The notes below the pieces were generated by a model. The model made no database searches. It saw only the letters and a list, made by a program, of their open reading frames with translations, and was not told the origin of the DNA. A program made the position numbers and the translations under genes. This document shows positions 24,014-34,874 of a stretch of 64,000 bases of DNA, one piece after another. The DNA comes from Seiridium cupressi (taxonomy: Eukaryota; Ascomycota; Sordariomycetes; Amphisphaeriales; Sporocadaceae): contig JARVKI010000007.1 of assembly GCA_036674765.1 (NCBI GenBank), positions 124,001-188,000 of the forward strand. The letters are read 5' to 3'. How positions within the stretch are numbered: the stretch's first letter is position 1; each line of letters opens with the position of its first letter.

Positions 24014-25197
24014 ATGTCTTTGGCTTCAGCTCCCGCGCAGTGCTGCACCATCGGTGTTAAGCATGAGTAAGTTATTTTCTCCAAGTCTCTACGTCACGAT
24101 CTACCCCGCCATATTGGGGGACCTTCGGGGACCTACAGTGAGTGGATAGCTTCATGCTTGTCATGGATGCTACGCCAAGCATCATTTACGAGATATCACT
24201 CTTCAATACCGATGGGGCATTAGAGTTGTACTGCTCAAGCTTCAACTTGATCAGCTGCTCCAAATGACCCTTCTTTGACAGCAACTGCAACAATCTCTGT
24301 CAGAGGAATTGAAAGCTTCATCTACCCCCTCGTCAGCGACGTCGCCATAAATATCCATCTGCATACCCCGCAAGATGACTCGAAACAGATGTCCAAGATG
24401 ACTGACACTCCAACAGAGGCACACCCACCGGCCAGAACATCAAGGTCGGCAAGTACGATGCTTACCTGGCCGTCCCCAAGGGCGACAAGGTGCACAAGGA
24501 TGCTGGCATCCTCTACATCCCAGACGTGATCAGCATCTGGCAGAACAGCAAGCTGATGGCGGACCAATACGCTGCCAACGGTTACCTGACGCTCATCATT
24601 GACGTCTTCAACGGCGACCCGCTCGACCTCAACCGCACTGGCGAGTTCGACTTCATGGCCTGGCTCACCAAGGGTAGCACCGGCGACAACCCCCACACCC
24701 AGGAGTACGTCGACCCCATCGTCGTTGAGGCCATCAAGTACCTCAAGGAGGAGAAGGATATCAAGAAGCTTGGTGCTGTTGGGTACTGCTTTGGTGCCAA
24801 GGTACGTTCATGCAGTTCTGTGCGATCCCGTAATCCGGTCCTTTGTGCTAATACAACACGCGTGTAGTACGTCGCTCGCCACTACCCTGCCATCTCTGTC
24901 GGCTTCTTCGCCCACCCATCTTTCGTCGACGAGGAGGAGCTTGTTGGATTCAAGGGCCCGCTCTCCATCGCAGCCGCCGAGACGGATGAGATCTTCCCCA
25001 CCGAAAAGCGCCACAAGGCCGAGCAGCTCCTGGCGAAGGGTGGTCTGCCATACCAGATCAACCTGTACAGCCAGACCGAGCACGGCTTCTCCGTCCGCTG
25101 CGACCAAAGCAAGAAGGTCCAGCGGTATGCCAAGGAGCAGGCTTTCCTGCAGGCTGTTACCTGGTTTGATACCTGGTTGGTTGGTGAGGACAACTGA
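24014..25197 (+). CDS. dienelactone hydrolase family protein (Aim2-like)
   Basis: Three exons, 24014..24066, 24417..24801 and 24868..25197, give 255 residues. Exon 1 encodes MSLASAPAQCCTIGVKHE; the phase matches exon 2 at E-G-T-P-T-G-Q. The first intron is 350 nt, unusually long for this window. The catalytic triad of the alpha/beta-hydrolase fold is visible: Cys in G-Y-C-F-G-A-K, Asp in A-A-E-T-D-E-I-F, and His in T-E-H-G-F-S-V-R. A Cys nucleophile is typical of dienelactone hydrolases, which open lactone rings in aromatic degradation; fungal homologues such as yeast AIM2 have poorly defined roles. No targeting signal is evident, so it is likely cytosolic. It converges on the WW/FF gene with 182 bp between stop codons. 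Confidence 0.92.
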
Positions 25198-25379
25198 CTG
25201 CCCGGAAGCGAGAATAAGACTAAGCTCTAAATAACACCTGGAGGTAGTGATCAATATAGAACCATGACGAACCAAGTAGGAAATGAACATCAAATTTTAG
25301 AGACAAGGAACTTGAGGTAACTGCGACTTTATGAAGATTTGTGAGGTGAATATGGGTATCACTAGATTCCGCCAATGTC

Positions 25380-27173
25380 CTATTCATCGCCGTTCTTTGC
25401 AGCGCCCTCGTCCAGGATGCCCTTCTCCCTCTCTTGAAGTAACTGGCTCTGGATCCCTTGCTTACTGATTTTCATGGCGGCCTCTATTTCTCGTTCCCCT
25501 TCCCTAAGTACCGCCCTCCCATGCTCTAATTGGCGCTGTTGTCGCCTTTTTTCTTCGGCAACCTGCCGTTCCCGTTCCGCCATTGCCTTCTCCCGCTTCT
25601 TTCTTTCCTCTCTTGACTTCCGCGCTGCTTCATCTGCCACGGCCTCTTCTTGTTCCGGCGGTGGTGGGAGCGTATCGATATAGGCCACGATCAACGGATC
25701 TCGCGTTTTAGCATCGAGCGAGATGTACCGGACGTCTGACAAGACCTGACCTGGCAGATTCTCCAACATTGTTTTGTTGTTCAGATCCTTTGTTGGTACA
25801 CCCTTTAGAAGACTCGCCAAGTCCTTTTTGAGCGTATCAATCGGTAGCTTGAGCCTGCCAATATACTCACGATACAATTTCTCCCGCTCCTTGTCTGATA
25901 ATGAGGTATCGCGCAGGGGCTGCTCTTTCCTGTATTTTCTCTTGAACTCCGGCCAGTAAAGTTTTGGATTCGCCTTCTCTTTCAAAAACGCAAGATACGG
26001 GATTCGAGGGTCTTTCTTTTCCTCTCTTTGGCGCCGCTCTTTGATGTCTTGGATCTGCACTCGGGACCATTCTTCCCAGGTGTCTTTGCGGCTTTTCATG
26101 TTCGGGAGTACAGTATAACGCGGATCGTCTACAATCTTGCCGTCCTCGATCAGCTTGTCCCAGGGGGCAAATGGGCTAATGCCGTAATCGTTGAGCATGT
26201 CCTTGAATAACTCTTGCGCGTCCTCGTCGGATAGAGGTATGCCCTCCGCACCTTCGGGCCAGGTGGTGGGGTCGGTCCCGTCGTCGTATTCGCCAACCTC
26301 GAGACCGTAGTCAGCGCCCATGGCTTGTAACTGGTACGCAATGTCATCTTCCGTGAACTCTGCCGGCATTTCCTCCATCGGATCCTCGGTTCGTTGCCGT
26401 TTGGAGGGGTGCCCGTCGTCGTCCTCATCAGGGCCTTCTCCGTCTTCGGCACCCTCGTCGTCTGTGACCTCAACTTCCTCGTAGTCTGACCCAAGCTCTT
26501 GCTCTTCCCCCTCGTCTGCCATATCGACATCCTCAGGTGCTGCCACTTGTGCGCTCTCCGAGGCTTGCTTGCCGCCAGTTGTGGGGATAACGCCTTCCCG
26601 ATCATCATCTCTGGCAGCCTTTCCAGCCTTCTCTTTCGCGCCCTGGATATCCAGCTCAATAATGCCCTTCATCAGCTTTTCTGGTATCCGCCAATAGCTG
26701 GTATTCTTCTCCGGGTGATAGGCGAAGCGCCTTCCATACTTTGTGTAAACCAAGATCCATGGCTCGAAGCCAGGGATGGGCGCCTTTGATTTCGGTTTGT
26801 CGTGTGGTTGTGGCCGGGGCCTGTCGCCGCCGTGGTGGCCTCCCCTGCCAGACGCGTTGGTGTTGAAATGCGAGGGGCGATGCGGTTGCGGTCCGTATTG
26901 AGCAAGAAAAGCATTGGCGGCTGCTGGATCGGCCAATGACCCTACTGCAGAGTATTGACGATAGCTTGCTCGCGGGTCTTGTGCCACAGGCTCGGAGGGC
27001 GCTGGTGGTGTGGTCGTGGTCGCGCTGTCGGCTCCAGGACGTTTGTAGGTCGATTCTTTGGTCGCGGTATTGTAGTAATATGTATGCCCTGTCGGCGCCT
27101 TGTGTTCGGTCCAACCTACAGGTAGAGGCGGAGGCGGCGGCCTCGCGAAACCTTTGTAGGTAGACTTCAGCAT
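25380..27173 (-). CDS. URN1: WW and FF domain pre-mRNA splicing factor (Urn1/Dre4-like)
   Basis: A single exon of 597 residues starting MLKSTYKGFARPPPPP. A WW domain at about residues 18-45 has both tryptophan-position markers (L-P-V-G-W-T-E-H and a Y-Y-Y-N-T core), following a proline run. A second, diverged WW-like segment occurs near 135-165 (P-G-F-E-P-W-I-L-V-Y). An acidic region (about 220-265) precedes an FF domain at about 320-385 with the signature F-K-D-M-L-N-D-Y-G-I-S-P-F-A-P-W-D-K and D-P-R-Y. A long charged coiled coil rich in Arg/Glu closes the protein. This order matches the Urn1/Dre4 group, nuclear proteins linked to U2-U5-U6 spliceosomes. Prp40 and TCERG1 proteins have more FF domains, so Urn1 fits better. 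Confidence 0.85.
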   Translation of the reverse strand: MLKSTYKGFARPPPPPLPVGWTEHKAPTGHTYYYNTATKESTYKRPGADSATTTTPPAPSEPVAQDPRASYRQYSAVGSLADPAAANAFLAQYGPQPHRPSHFNTNASGRGGHHGGDRPRPQPHDKPKSKAPIPGFEPWILVYTKYGRRFAYHPEKNTSYWRIPEKLMKGIIELDIQGAKEKAGKAARDDDREGVIPTTGGKQASESAQVAAPEDVDMADEGEEQELGSDYEEVEVTDDEGAEDGEGPDEDDDGHPSKRQRTEDPMEEMPAEFTEDDIAYQLQAMGADYGLEVGEYDDGTDPTTWPEGAEGIPLSDEDAQELFKDMLNDYGISPFAPWDKLIEDGKIVDDPRYTVLPNMKSRKDTWEEWSRVQIQDIKERRQREEKKDPRIPYLAFLKEKANPKLYWPEFKRKYRKEQPLRDTSLSDKEREKLYREYIGRLKLPIDTLKKDLASLLKGVPTKDLNNKTMLENLPGQVLSDVRYISLDAKTRDPLIVAYIDTLPPPPEQEEAVADEAARKSREERKKREKAMAERERQVAEEKRRQQRQLEHGRAVLREGEREIEAAMKISKQGIQSQLLQEREKGILDEGAAKNGDE

Positions 27174-28104
27174 TGCTGCTACTTTGGCAAGAAGGTTGAT
27201 GTCAACGATGGATAGAGATTGTGACTTTTCAAGGTTCTAACTAACTACGACATGGAGAATGGTCGCAGTGGGGAGTTTCCCGGGGCGGAATTAGGCCGCT
27301 GTTGGCAATGCCTGGGACCTCGACTCTCACCTAACGAAACAGGAATGATAGATTTGAAGTTCCAGATATTATATGCTAACCTGAGAAAGAAAAACCTAAT
27401 TTCTCGTAACCGTGCTATCGGCAATTCTGCAGGTGCTTCTAGCTTTTTTTAGTGCACGGTCAGTTTGTTTGACGAGTGCCGTTCCAATCTACAAGCAACC
27501 TACGCCAAATCGATGCCAAACTTTCTGCTGACATGAAAGTGACCATGTTTGTTTCTGCCGACAATGCTGGTGAGATGCTGTGTTGCTGTGCGCACTTTAT
27601 ACAATCTACTAAATTTCGCAACTCAGCAACACGACCACTCTTTCCCACGAATTATACAACCTAGGCGTTTTCCTTCACGTAACTGCCTTCTACTGAACGC
27701 CGCGGCGGCGGTGATTACGCCCCCAAGTCAGTGCTCAATATTGACGCTTTGCCATGGTTTAGGCTAGCTGAATTTTCCAGACTTGCACGGAATGATTACA
27801 CAGGATATGCCATCTGGACAATTTGAGTGCTTAATAAGTGCTGATAACTAATGTTTAAGCTATGACAAGCCCAGCCAGAATTTTTTAAGATTTGAGATTC
27901 CGCTGAGCTCGCCCCGTGTTCACGAGAAAAGACTATATTGTCCCTGAACCCACCAGGGTCAGAGTCCGGTCCCTAAAACGCCATTTACCTATTTCCCCAC
28001 CCGGATTACTCTCATGCCGGATACAGCAACATGATATGGATCCAGAGTTCTCAACTTGCAAACCACCGACTAATCCTGCAGGAAACCGCATGGGCTACGA
28101 GTTT
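27174..28104. other. intergenic
   Basis: About 0.9 kb between the Urn1-like start codon and the stop codon of the unknown minus-strand gene. No gene supported. A long plus-strand frame starting here runs antisense through the neighbouring gene and is treated as a shadow. Confidence 0.5.
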
Positions 28105-29046
28105 TCAAGCCTCCAGCACCGGTCGCCCAAGCTCCCGCGTTTTAGGCATCTCAGTCTGGTTGAACATCGCCTCATACCACTTCAGGTTTGGTGGTTGCCA
28201 CCTACCAACTCCACTGAAGCAATGTTCTTGATCTGCGTCTATATTGATCCAGACCAACGGCGTGCTGTTATGAATCTTGCCATGAACTACGAAGTCGCCC
28301 AGCGTATCGGGAAACCTCACTGGATCTTTGATGAGCACTGGCTGGTATGCTGGAATCAACAGATGGAGTCTGATCCGGCGGTTTTGCTTGCCATGCTTAT
28401 TCGCATGCCGTGCAGCTCTCTCCGAGTACTCACGAGCCGCCAGCATGAATACGACGGCAGCATCCAGTTGACTGCTGTGCCCACAGAAACGGCGATGCAG
28501 TCCGCGATCCATCACCAGTCGATGAAACCCAGGTGTCCAAATCGTGTCTGGATGATATACGAAGAACCAGTTCGAAACCTCGTCAGTGTCTTGGTAATTA
28601 TGCAGAGCTTCCTCTATCAGGTCGTACACTGCTTGAGGGAACTTCTCAATCGACATGAGCGCTGTTTGTGCTTGGAGGGTGTCGTTGATATCCTTGAGAT
28701 GCGACGCGATGAGCTGCAACGCCTTCACGCCCTGGTATGTTATGACCAGGTTGCCCACCGTGCCCAGTGCTGTTGCGATATTGCTGAATGATGCGACGAC
28801 TTTCGCGCTATCACAAATCGATGCCGACATAACTTGGAAGATGGGCATTGCCTCGTTGACAATACTGATTGCTTTCGGAAGGCTGTCAACTTCCTGGCTC
28901 GCTTTCCAAAGATGCTGGCCAGCTTCAATCATCTTGACCACGGACATTGATCCCGATCCCGATTTTTCAAGCTGGTAGTCTTGCTTCCGTTTGTATTTAC
29001 CTCCATGTCGATGAGCTGGCGTGCCGAGAGCTCTGAATAATTCCAT
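28105..29046 (-). CDS. protein of unknown function with helical N-terminal half
   Basis: One exon of 313 residues from ATG 29046 (GGGATGG context; MELFRALGTPAHRHGG); a second plausible start is MSVVKMIEAGQ about 33 residues in. Residues about 35-150 are rich in Ala, Leu, Ile and Val with regular spacing (S-A-K-V-V-A-S-F-S-N-I-A-T-A-L-G; T-Y-Q-G-V-K-A-L-Q-L-I-A), suggesting an amphipathic helical bundle. The C-terminal half has strand-like segments (F-V-V-H-G-K-I-H-N-S; L-V-W-I-N-I-D-A-D). I recognise no family. The helical half resembles in general character the N-terminal domains of fungal incompatibility or NLR-like proteins, but that is impression only. It is divergent from the aspartic protease with 887 bp between them. 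Confidence 0.55.
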   Translation of the reverse strand: MELFRALGTPAHRHGGKYKRKQDYQLEKSGSGSMSVVKMIEAGQHLWKASQEVDSLPKAISIVNEAMPIFQVMSASICDSAKVVASFSNIATALGTVGNLVITYQGVKALQLIASHLKDINDTLQAQTALMSIEKFPQAVYDLIEEALHNYQDTDEVSNWFFVYHPDTIWTPGFHRLVMDRGLHRRFCGHSSQLDAAVVFMLAAREYSERAARHANKHGKQNRRIRLHLLIPAYQPVLIKDPVRFPDTLGDFVVHGKIHNSTPLVWINIDADQEHCFSGVGRWQPPNLKWYEAMFNQTEMPKTRELGRPVLEA

Positions 29047-29933
29047 CCCGCCCCTGCTCGCCTTTTCCCTGGAGTTTTTGGTAACGAACAAACGCCTGGA
29101 ATACTGGGCCAGACTGGATATAGTCAGATGGTAGGACCCTATGCCAAGCTTGGTGATCTGAAATCGCCCCCGGTATTATCCTGCCTTGAACTTGCGCTGA
29201 TTTCACAGCAATACACTTCACAACTATAAAGGACGGGGTTCGACATATGGCACATAAATTTGACCGCCCTTGGATCGAGCCATGCGGATGTTGGGAGTCG
29301 ATGAGCTGTCGTGTGGCACCAACAGGAGGCGGCCAATCATGCCCAAGACCCATATACGCGTCTAGTGCCAACCCGAATGTTCACGTCTCCATAATGCCAA
29401 ATGGCGGTGCGAGATTGGCTCGACCAACATAGCTGTCTGCTGGGCCAATTGCCTCAGTTGGCCCCTAATCGCGAGCGATTGGAGACTATCGTGGGTGTTG
29501 CTGAGAGGCTCTCCACGAGCAGCACGGTTCATACAAGACCACATGTGGCGCTCTGCAAGGCAGCTGATGCCAGCCGAAGGACCTCATTTCCTGTCATCGC
29601 ACAGGGGATAAAACATAAATATGATATGCTATCCATTTTAGCCGATCATCAAGGTCCACTTTTGGTTTATACACTGTCTCTTTCGAATGCCGAGATCGAG
29701 TATAGCTCCCGCTCGTATCGTCCAATCACTCTCACCGTATTCCGGAATGAATGCCCCAACAGGAAGGTCTCTCCCCACTGACCTTCCGAATGCTATGGAC
29801 GAACGGAGCCTGCAAGGTACCCGCGCCGTAGAACGTCGGATGGTATCGTTCTGCTGTCAAACAAAAAGGACTTCTGCTGCAAGCCTTGTGCGGGCCAATA
29901 TTCTTGGCCACCATCACTTTCAATCGCAACAAG
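29047..29933. other. divergent intergenic region
   Basis: Shared upstream region of the unknown minus-strand gene and the plus-strand protease. Short frames on both strands carry no motifs. No gene supported. Confidence 0.5.
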
Positions 29934-31292
29934 ATGCAACTATATCTGGCATCGATCCTTGGCCTTCCGGCCTTGGGCCTGGGAGCTTCCGTCTCGAGTC
30001 GCTCTGATTCAACGTACAATGGTCCGTTGTTCTCTCGAAGCGACATCTCGATCGCGGAAGCACCTTCTGAGGGACTCGTTCAGTTGAACCAGAATCCCAA
30101 GCCTGACCACTTCAGAAGTCCAGTGCGATCACGCATCGCTGCCCAGAGGGTTGGAAAGCGTGCAGGAATGGGCAATGCGACAGTGAACACGCTCTTTAGC
30201 GGCATCTATCCTACGGTTAATCTCACATGGGGCAACACGGATGGATCGCCTGGACAGCAATTCATCAGCTTCATTGACACAGGTAGCTCAGACTCCTGGG
30301 TTGTCTCCAGCGATTTACAGTGCGTCGACATTGAGACGAAAGTGCCTCTGAGTCAGGATGCATGCGGCTTTGGGCCGCTTTACGACTCTGCCGCAGGCTC
30401 GTTCACCAACATCACTGATGAGTCCTTCTCCATCAGCTACTTCCCCGAGGGCGAGGCTTTGAAGGGCGATATGGTATATGCGCCAATCACACTTGGTGGA
30501 TTGACCGTACCGAAGCAGCAGGTCGCCCTGGTCAAATATGCTGCGTGGATCGGTGATGACTCCTCGTCCGGGTTGCTGGGTCTCGGGTACCCGGCGATCA
30601 CATCGGGCAAGAACCGAACGTCTGGCCGATACGTCGAATATGATCCTTTGTTCACGACGATGATCAAGGAGAATGTCGTCTCAAACGGCATTTTCACCCT
30701 GGTAATTGACCGCGTGCCTCAAGGAACTTCACCTCTCGCTCCTGCGGGCTTAATGGCCCTCGGCGGCCTGGTGCCAGCCAGTTATTACGAAGCACCATTC
30801 ACCAGTGTACCGATCGTTAAGGACGGAAGTGAATATACGTGGTACACAGTTGATGCCACATTCAAATATGGTACCAATGGATCCATCACTGAGTTTGCTA
30901 CGACGGGTTCTTTTGAAACAATCGTAGATAGCGGTACCTCACCAAACTTCATTCCAACAGCGGCGGCCAAGGCGCTGAATGCGCAGTTTGACCCACCCGC
31001 TGTTTACAACGCAACGCTCGATTACTACGTCGTGGATTGCGATGCGACTGCGCCTTATGCGGCATACGTCGTTGGCGGGGTTGAGATGCCAATGGATCCG
31101 CAGGATATGATAGTACGGAGTCTCAACGGCTTGCCAGGCTACGAAGACGTCTGCTTTAGTGCGTTTGCGGATGGCGGACCGAACACGCCTGGCAGTAGCT
31201 TCATTATCGGTGCGGTATGGCAGAGGAGCTATGTCGTAGCATACGACCAGACGCGCAGTATGATGCACTTTGCCAAGAGAACGCCTTACTGA
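29934..31292 (+). CDS. secreted pepsin-like aspartic protease (family A1)
   Basis: A single exon of 452 residues. The ATG at 29934 opens a clear signal peptide (MQLYLASILGLPALGLGAS). A propeptide follows, ending near a Kex2-type dibasic site (R-V-G-K-R-A, about residue 78). The two catalytic aspartates are in F-I-D-T-G-S-S-D-S-W and I-V-D-S-G-T-S-P-N-F, in the expected halves of the bilobal fold. S-G-L-L-G-L-G-Y-P is also family-typical. Several N-X-S/T sites fit a secreted glycoprotein. No C-terminal hydrophobic tail is seen, so a GPI anchor is unlikely. It should cleave proteins extracellularly at acid pH. The ORF is open 16 codons further upstream without a better start. Confidence 0.93.
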   Translation: MQLYLASILGLPALGLGASVSSRSDSTYNGPLFSRSDISIAEAPSEGLVQLNQNPKPDHFRSPVRSRIAAQRVGKRAGMGNATVNTLFSGIYPTVNLTWGNTDGSPGQQFISFIDTGSSDSWVVSSDLQCVDIETKVPLSQDACGFGPLYDSAAGSFTNITDESFSISYFPEGEALKGDMVYAPITLGGLTVPKQQVALVKYAAWIGDDSSSGLLGLGYPAITSGKNRTSGRYVEYDPLFTTMIKENVVSNGIFTLVIDRVPQGTSPLAPAGLMALGGLVPASYYEAPFTSVPIVKDGSEYTWYTVDATFKYGTNGSITEFATTGSFETIVDSGTSPNFIPTAAAKALNAQFDPPAVYNATLDYYVVDCDATAPYAAYVVGGVEMPMDPQDMIVRSLNGLPGYEDVCFSAFADGGPNTPGSSFIIGAVWQRSYVVAYDQTRSMMHFAKRTPY

Positions 31293-32680
31293 TTGCAATG
31301 AGGTATGGGTACATGCATTCCTGTATAGTAAAGATTGGAAAAGAGAGGGCAACGCCGCGTCATGTTTGTGATATATATTTTTTATTGCTCAGAGATATCC
31401 ATGACAAGAGCCAAGAGATCAGTTTTTGCCTGTTCTTTGACTCAGAATAACATGAAATGCTGAGTTGGTAATAACGTCGCGACCGGAACAGCATTGCTGG
31501 TATTTTCGATCGTGCGCCTTTCCATTTCATTACCTGCAAGCTTGATTTTCAAGCTTTTGTCAGACAATGTACCAAAGCGATGGTATGGAAGAGAATGCTG
31601 ACTCGACCACTTATAAGCTTCTTCCATTTCAAGATCCCCGAAGCTTGGTTTCGTACTAAGAACCCTGTTCAGGAGCCAACAATATCTGTATGTAATGTAT
31701 GTATTCGTGAGTTTAGGTTGATTTAACTATTATTTCTTTTGAGACACCAAGGGAGGAGAAGTAAGAAACGACGTAGGTAGAACATTTGCAGTTACAATTA
31801 AGGTATTAACATTCCACTACTCGATTAGCGCCTCAAAGATCGCCAGCTACTTGATGTCGGCAGCAGCACGATTGGCTCTGGGCCATGGACGGCTTGCATA
31901 GGCGACAACTGTCTTTCTGGGATGACGCGCAGTTGAAAGATCTAGATAATCAAGGCAGTGCTGATTTCATTAGAACATGCTGATGTCGCTTGATCTAGAC
32001 TCTAGCTTACTAACAAAAGTACCCATTCAGCAGACGACCGGATGCCGTGGGCATCCTCGCAAGCGGTGCTATGTATTGTACTGCAAGCGCTGTATCTAGG
32101 GATGATCAATTCAATGGACGGTGAGCCACTTTTTAAGGACCCTGAAACCCCGCGCTGTGTCCTAAAAGAACAGGTGTGAATTGCCAGTCAAAGCTTATGT
32201 CTCCCAGCTGAGGAATATTGGTGGTCGGCGAAGTGGCTGCAAGCTAATACAGCGCCTAATTTCATCGAAGATTCGATGTCTACAGCGGCCGCACCCTGCA
32301 GTCTCCCTCCATAACGGCCACCTCAACGCCAAAATTCGTCACTGACCTCATAGCCTATATGGCTACATGTTACCACCACTTCCTGGTCGAGCTGTCGACG
32401 GAAATCGGTATGTTGCCGTTGTTCATTTCAAACTTAGAATATTAAGCTAGTGATACCCTAAGAAAACATGTTTGTGTTTACTCATTGCAATCGCGATGGA
32501 TGCGGTCATGACCACTTCGGTATTATTCATGTCACGCTTAGGACCAAAGCTTGGCATTCCAGTCACATATATCTATGTACTCGTGAACACAAGACGGTTT
32601 TATTAATGCAATTATTTTCTCAATAACTCACCAGTTTCAGAACAACCCACACCACAGCTATCGAACCCATTCTCAATATC
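31293..32680. other. intergenic
   Basis: About 1.4 kb, AT-rich in parts, with no supported gene between the protease and the small membrane protein. Confidence 0.5.
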
Positions 32681-33287
32681 ATGGCGTATCTTGAAAAGTT
32701 GAGGTCATCAAAAGCCAACCGCTGGTTTCAGCGCTTTCTCCGAGTCCTACAATTCCTATCCGCCATTATATCCTTTGGTTTTTTCACAGCCCGCCTAGCC
32801 AGACTCCTTCAAATCGCTCGTAGCAGCTACAACAATGGCGACGGTGCTGTAGAGGGTATCCTGGCAGCTGCTGTGCTATATACCCTCCTCGCTATGATTA
32901 TTACCATGTGTTTGAAGCATGGCGGGCCTGCCCCGTTACGTTGGCTCTTAGTGGTGATGGACATTTTATTCGTCGGCGGCTTCATCGCGGTTACTACTCT
33001 TACCAGGCCCAAGGGGGGTCAAGCTGGTCCTAATGGCGGAGATTGCGCTGGTGTGTCGGATAGCTTCGCTGGAAGGGTCGTTCCTCAGAGCTATAAGAGC
33101 GAACATAATTGCAATCTGCCTTGGGGAACATTTGTTCTTGCAATTATAAGCACGTAAGGATTTCTCTGCATCAGACTTGGTCTGTCACTAATTAATCATT
33201 AGAATCATGCATGCCATAACAGCCTTGTTCCATGAGGTGAAGGATCATCGCAGGGAAGTTCGATCTAAAGAGGCAGAACGCATTTGA
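32681..33287 (+). CDS. small four-helix membrane protein (MARVEL-like)
   Basis: Two exons, 32681..33153 and 33203..33287, give 185 residues. The intron begins GTAAGG and ends in TTAG; joining gives A-I-I-S-T-I-M-H-A-I-T-A-L-F-H. Four hydrophobic segments are visible: about 22-42 (V-L-Q-F-L-S-A-I-I-S-F-G-F-F), 58-80, 86-106 and 148-170. The last one crosses the intron, which supports the splice. A Gly-rich loop with two Cys residues (G-G-D-C-A-G and H-N-C-N) lies between TM3 and TM4 and could form a disulphide outside the membrane. The C-terminus is short, basic and cytosolic (K-D-H-R-R-E-V-R-S-K). The layout resembles fungal MARVEL-type proteins of eisosomes and secretory vesicles; assignment is by topology only. 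Confidence 0.72.
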
Positions 33288-34874
33288 AAGTTTTAAACGT
33301 GTTTGCGACAGGGATTGGTGCGATTCAATAGCGGATTGCTGAGTCTGTGCTGGTTTAGTCTCCTTATATAAATAATATTCCAAACACCATAGCATACCAT
33401 CCTTATTTGCTTTGGAATTATCATTAAACAAGACGCAACAAGTCCATAGTAGCTGGTGAAGGTGAATTTAAATCTTTTCAATTATAATATTAACCAAGCC
33501 TTTTAATCAGAGTCATAATATGTATCCCTCCATAACTTCGCATCTCATACAGACCTGTCACCCACAAAATATAAAAGATCATGTGGCACCGGCCAAGAGG
33601 ATTCAGTATACCGCTGAAGGAACATTTTACGGGAATCCTTGGAAATCTGGGGGTGGAATGACATGTCTAAATATTAAGTTAAACAAGCTTTGATATGGTA
33701 TAGCTCATGCGGACTTTAAACTCTGGTGATTGCATGATCTAAATTTGCTTATTAGTTCTTTACTGGTGTCTTCAATGGTATGCTTAAATCAATGTGATCA
33801 TATCAGCAGGACTGTATCAGAACTCGGTTTGAGTTAGAACAAATGTGCATTGTTAAAGGCTTGAGATTCGGACTGCTGATCTGCTACGCAGAGACCGATC
33901 GATATCGACTTTACCGGTGTCGGAATGGGAAGCAAATTTATTGGTATTTCGAGAGAAGTGGTGCAGGAGCATGTGGGGAAAGCGCTGCCAATACTGAGCG
34001 ACGATGCGATGCTAGTACTAGTTGCTGCAAATGGCGCAGCAGAATTAAGGAGCCGTGGTGGAGGCTTATGAGAGTGATAGGTATTTATCTACTTGACTTG
34101 ATATGAAATCTATTCGTTGACGCATACAGCGCTTCTGAGAATCTTAACGGAGATCAAGTCGGCTGCTTTCTTGGTTTTTATTTATTTATTTTTTGGCCCC
34201 ATTGTATCATTATAGAGGACGTGGGAGCTACAACTCCAAGTATTAACCTATTTCCTTCAAGCTATTCATATGTAGACGGTGAAAGTATCTTGGTGTAGGG
34301 TGGTTTACAAAACGGGAACTTTTGTCACTCTATCGCATCGTCCATAGTGTCGTATCGCAATGGCGTCCTATAGTGTGGACCATGCGAGAACGCGCCAATA
34401 GCGGGAGTTGATTCGGACATATCAGCCATTTCGAGCACACTAGTGCTAACAGTTGTTAGCGTTATAGTTATCTAGATTCCTTCTATCCCTGTTGCCGAGG
34501 GCCGTCTGAATACGGCACGTCTTGTCCACTACTCTCTAGCTGGCCAGTAATAGCCTCTGCCCCCTAACTAGTTAGTTAACCGTTGTCTGCGGCATGCAGT
34601 TTGATAGCCAACTGCAGCTTGCCAGTCCAATGGGCGGCTGGTTGTCTTTGCATTGGCCCCTCATGAGGTGGGGACTTGCTGATATCACTCCCTTATCACT
34701 TACTGCATATGCACATCCCTCTGGTGTGTTGTGACACAGTCCTTATCTCTGTGACTACTGCTCTCGGAACCCCGCCCAACCGTGGACTACTTCGAAACCA
34801 AAAGATACAAAGCCGATGAGCCTTTGCTGGACTATAACAACTACATTCACTTGGACGTAATCTGAAAGGCGAAA
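33288..34874. other. AT-rich intergenic region
   Basis: About 1.6 kb with long AT-rich runs, including a TTTATTTATTTATTTTTT tract near 34177. No gene, tRNA or repeat family recognised. Confidence 0.5.

Noticed and set aside
27916..28791. Long plus-strand frame of about 290 codons
   Set aside because: It lies almost entirely antisense to the minus-strand protein at 28105..29046, starts without ATG and has no motif; probably a shadow.
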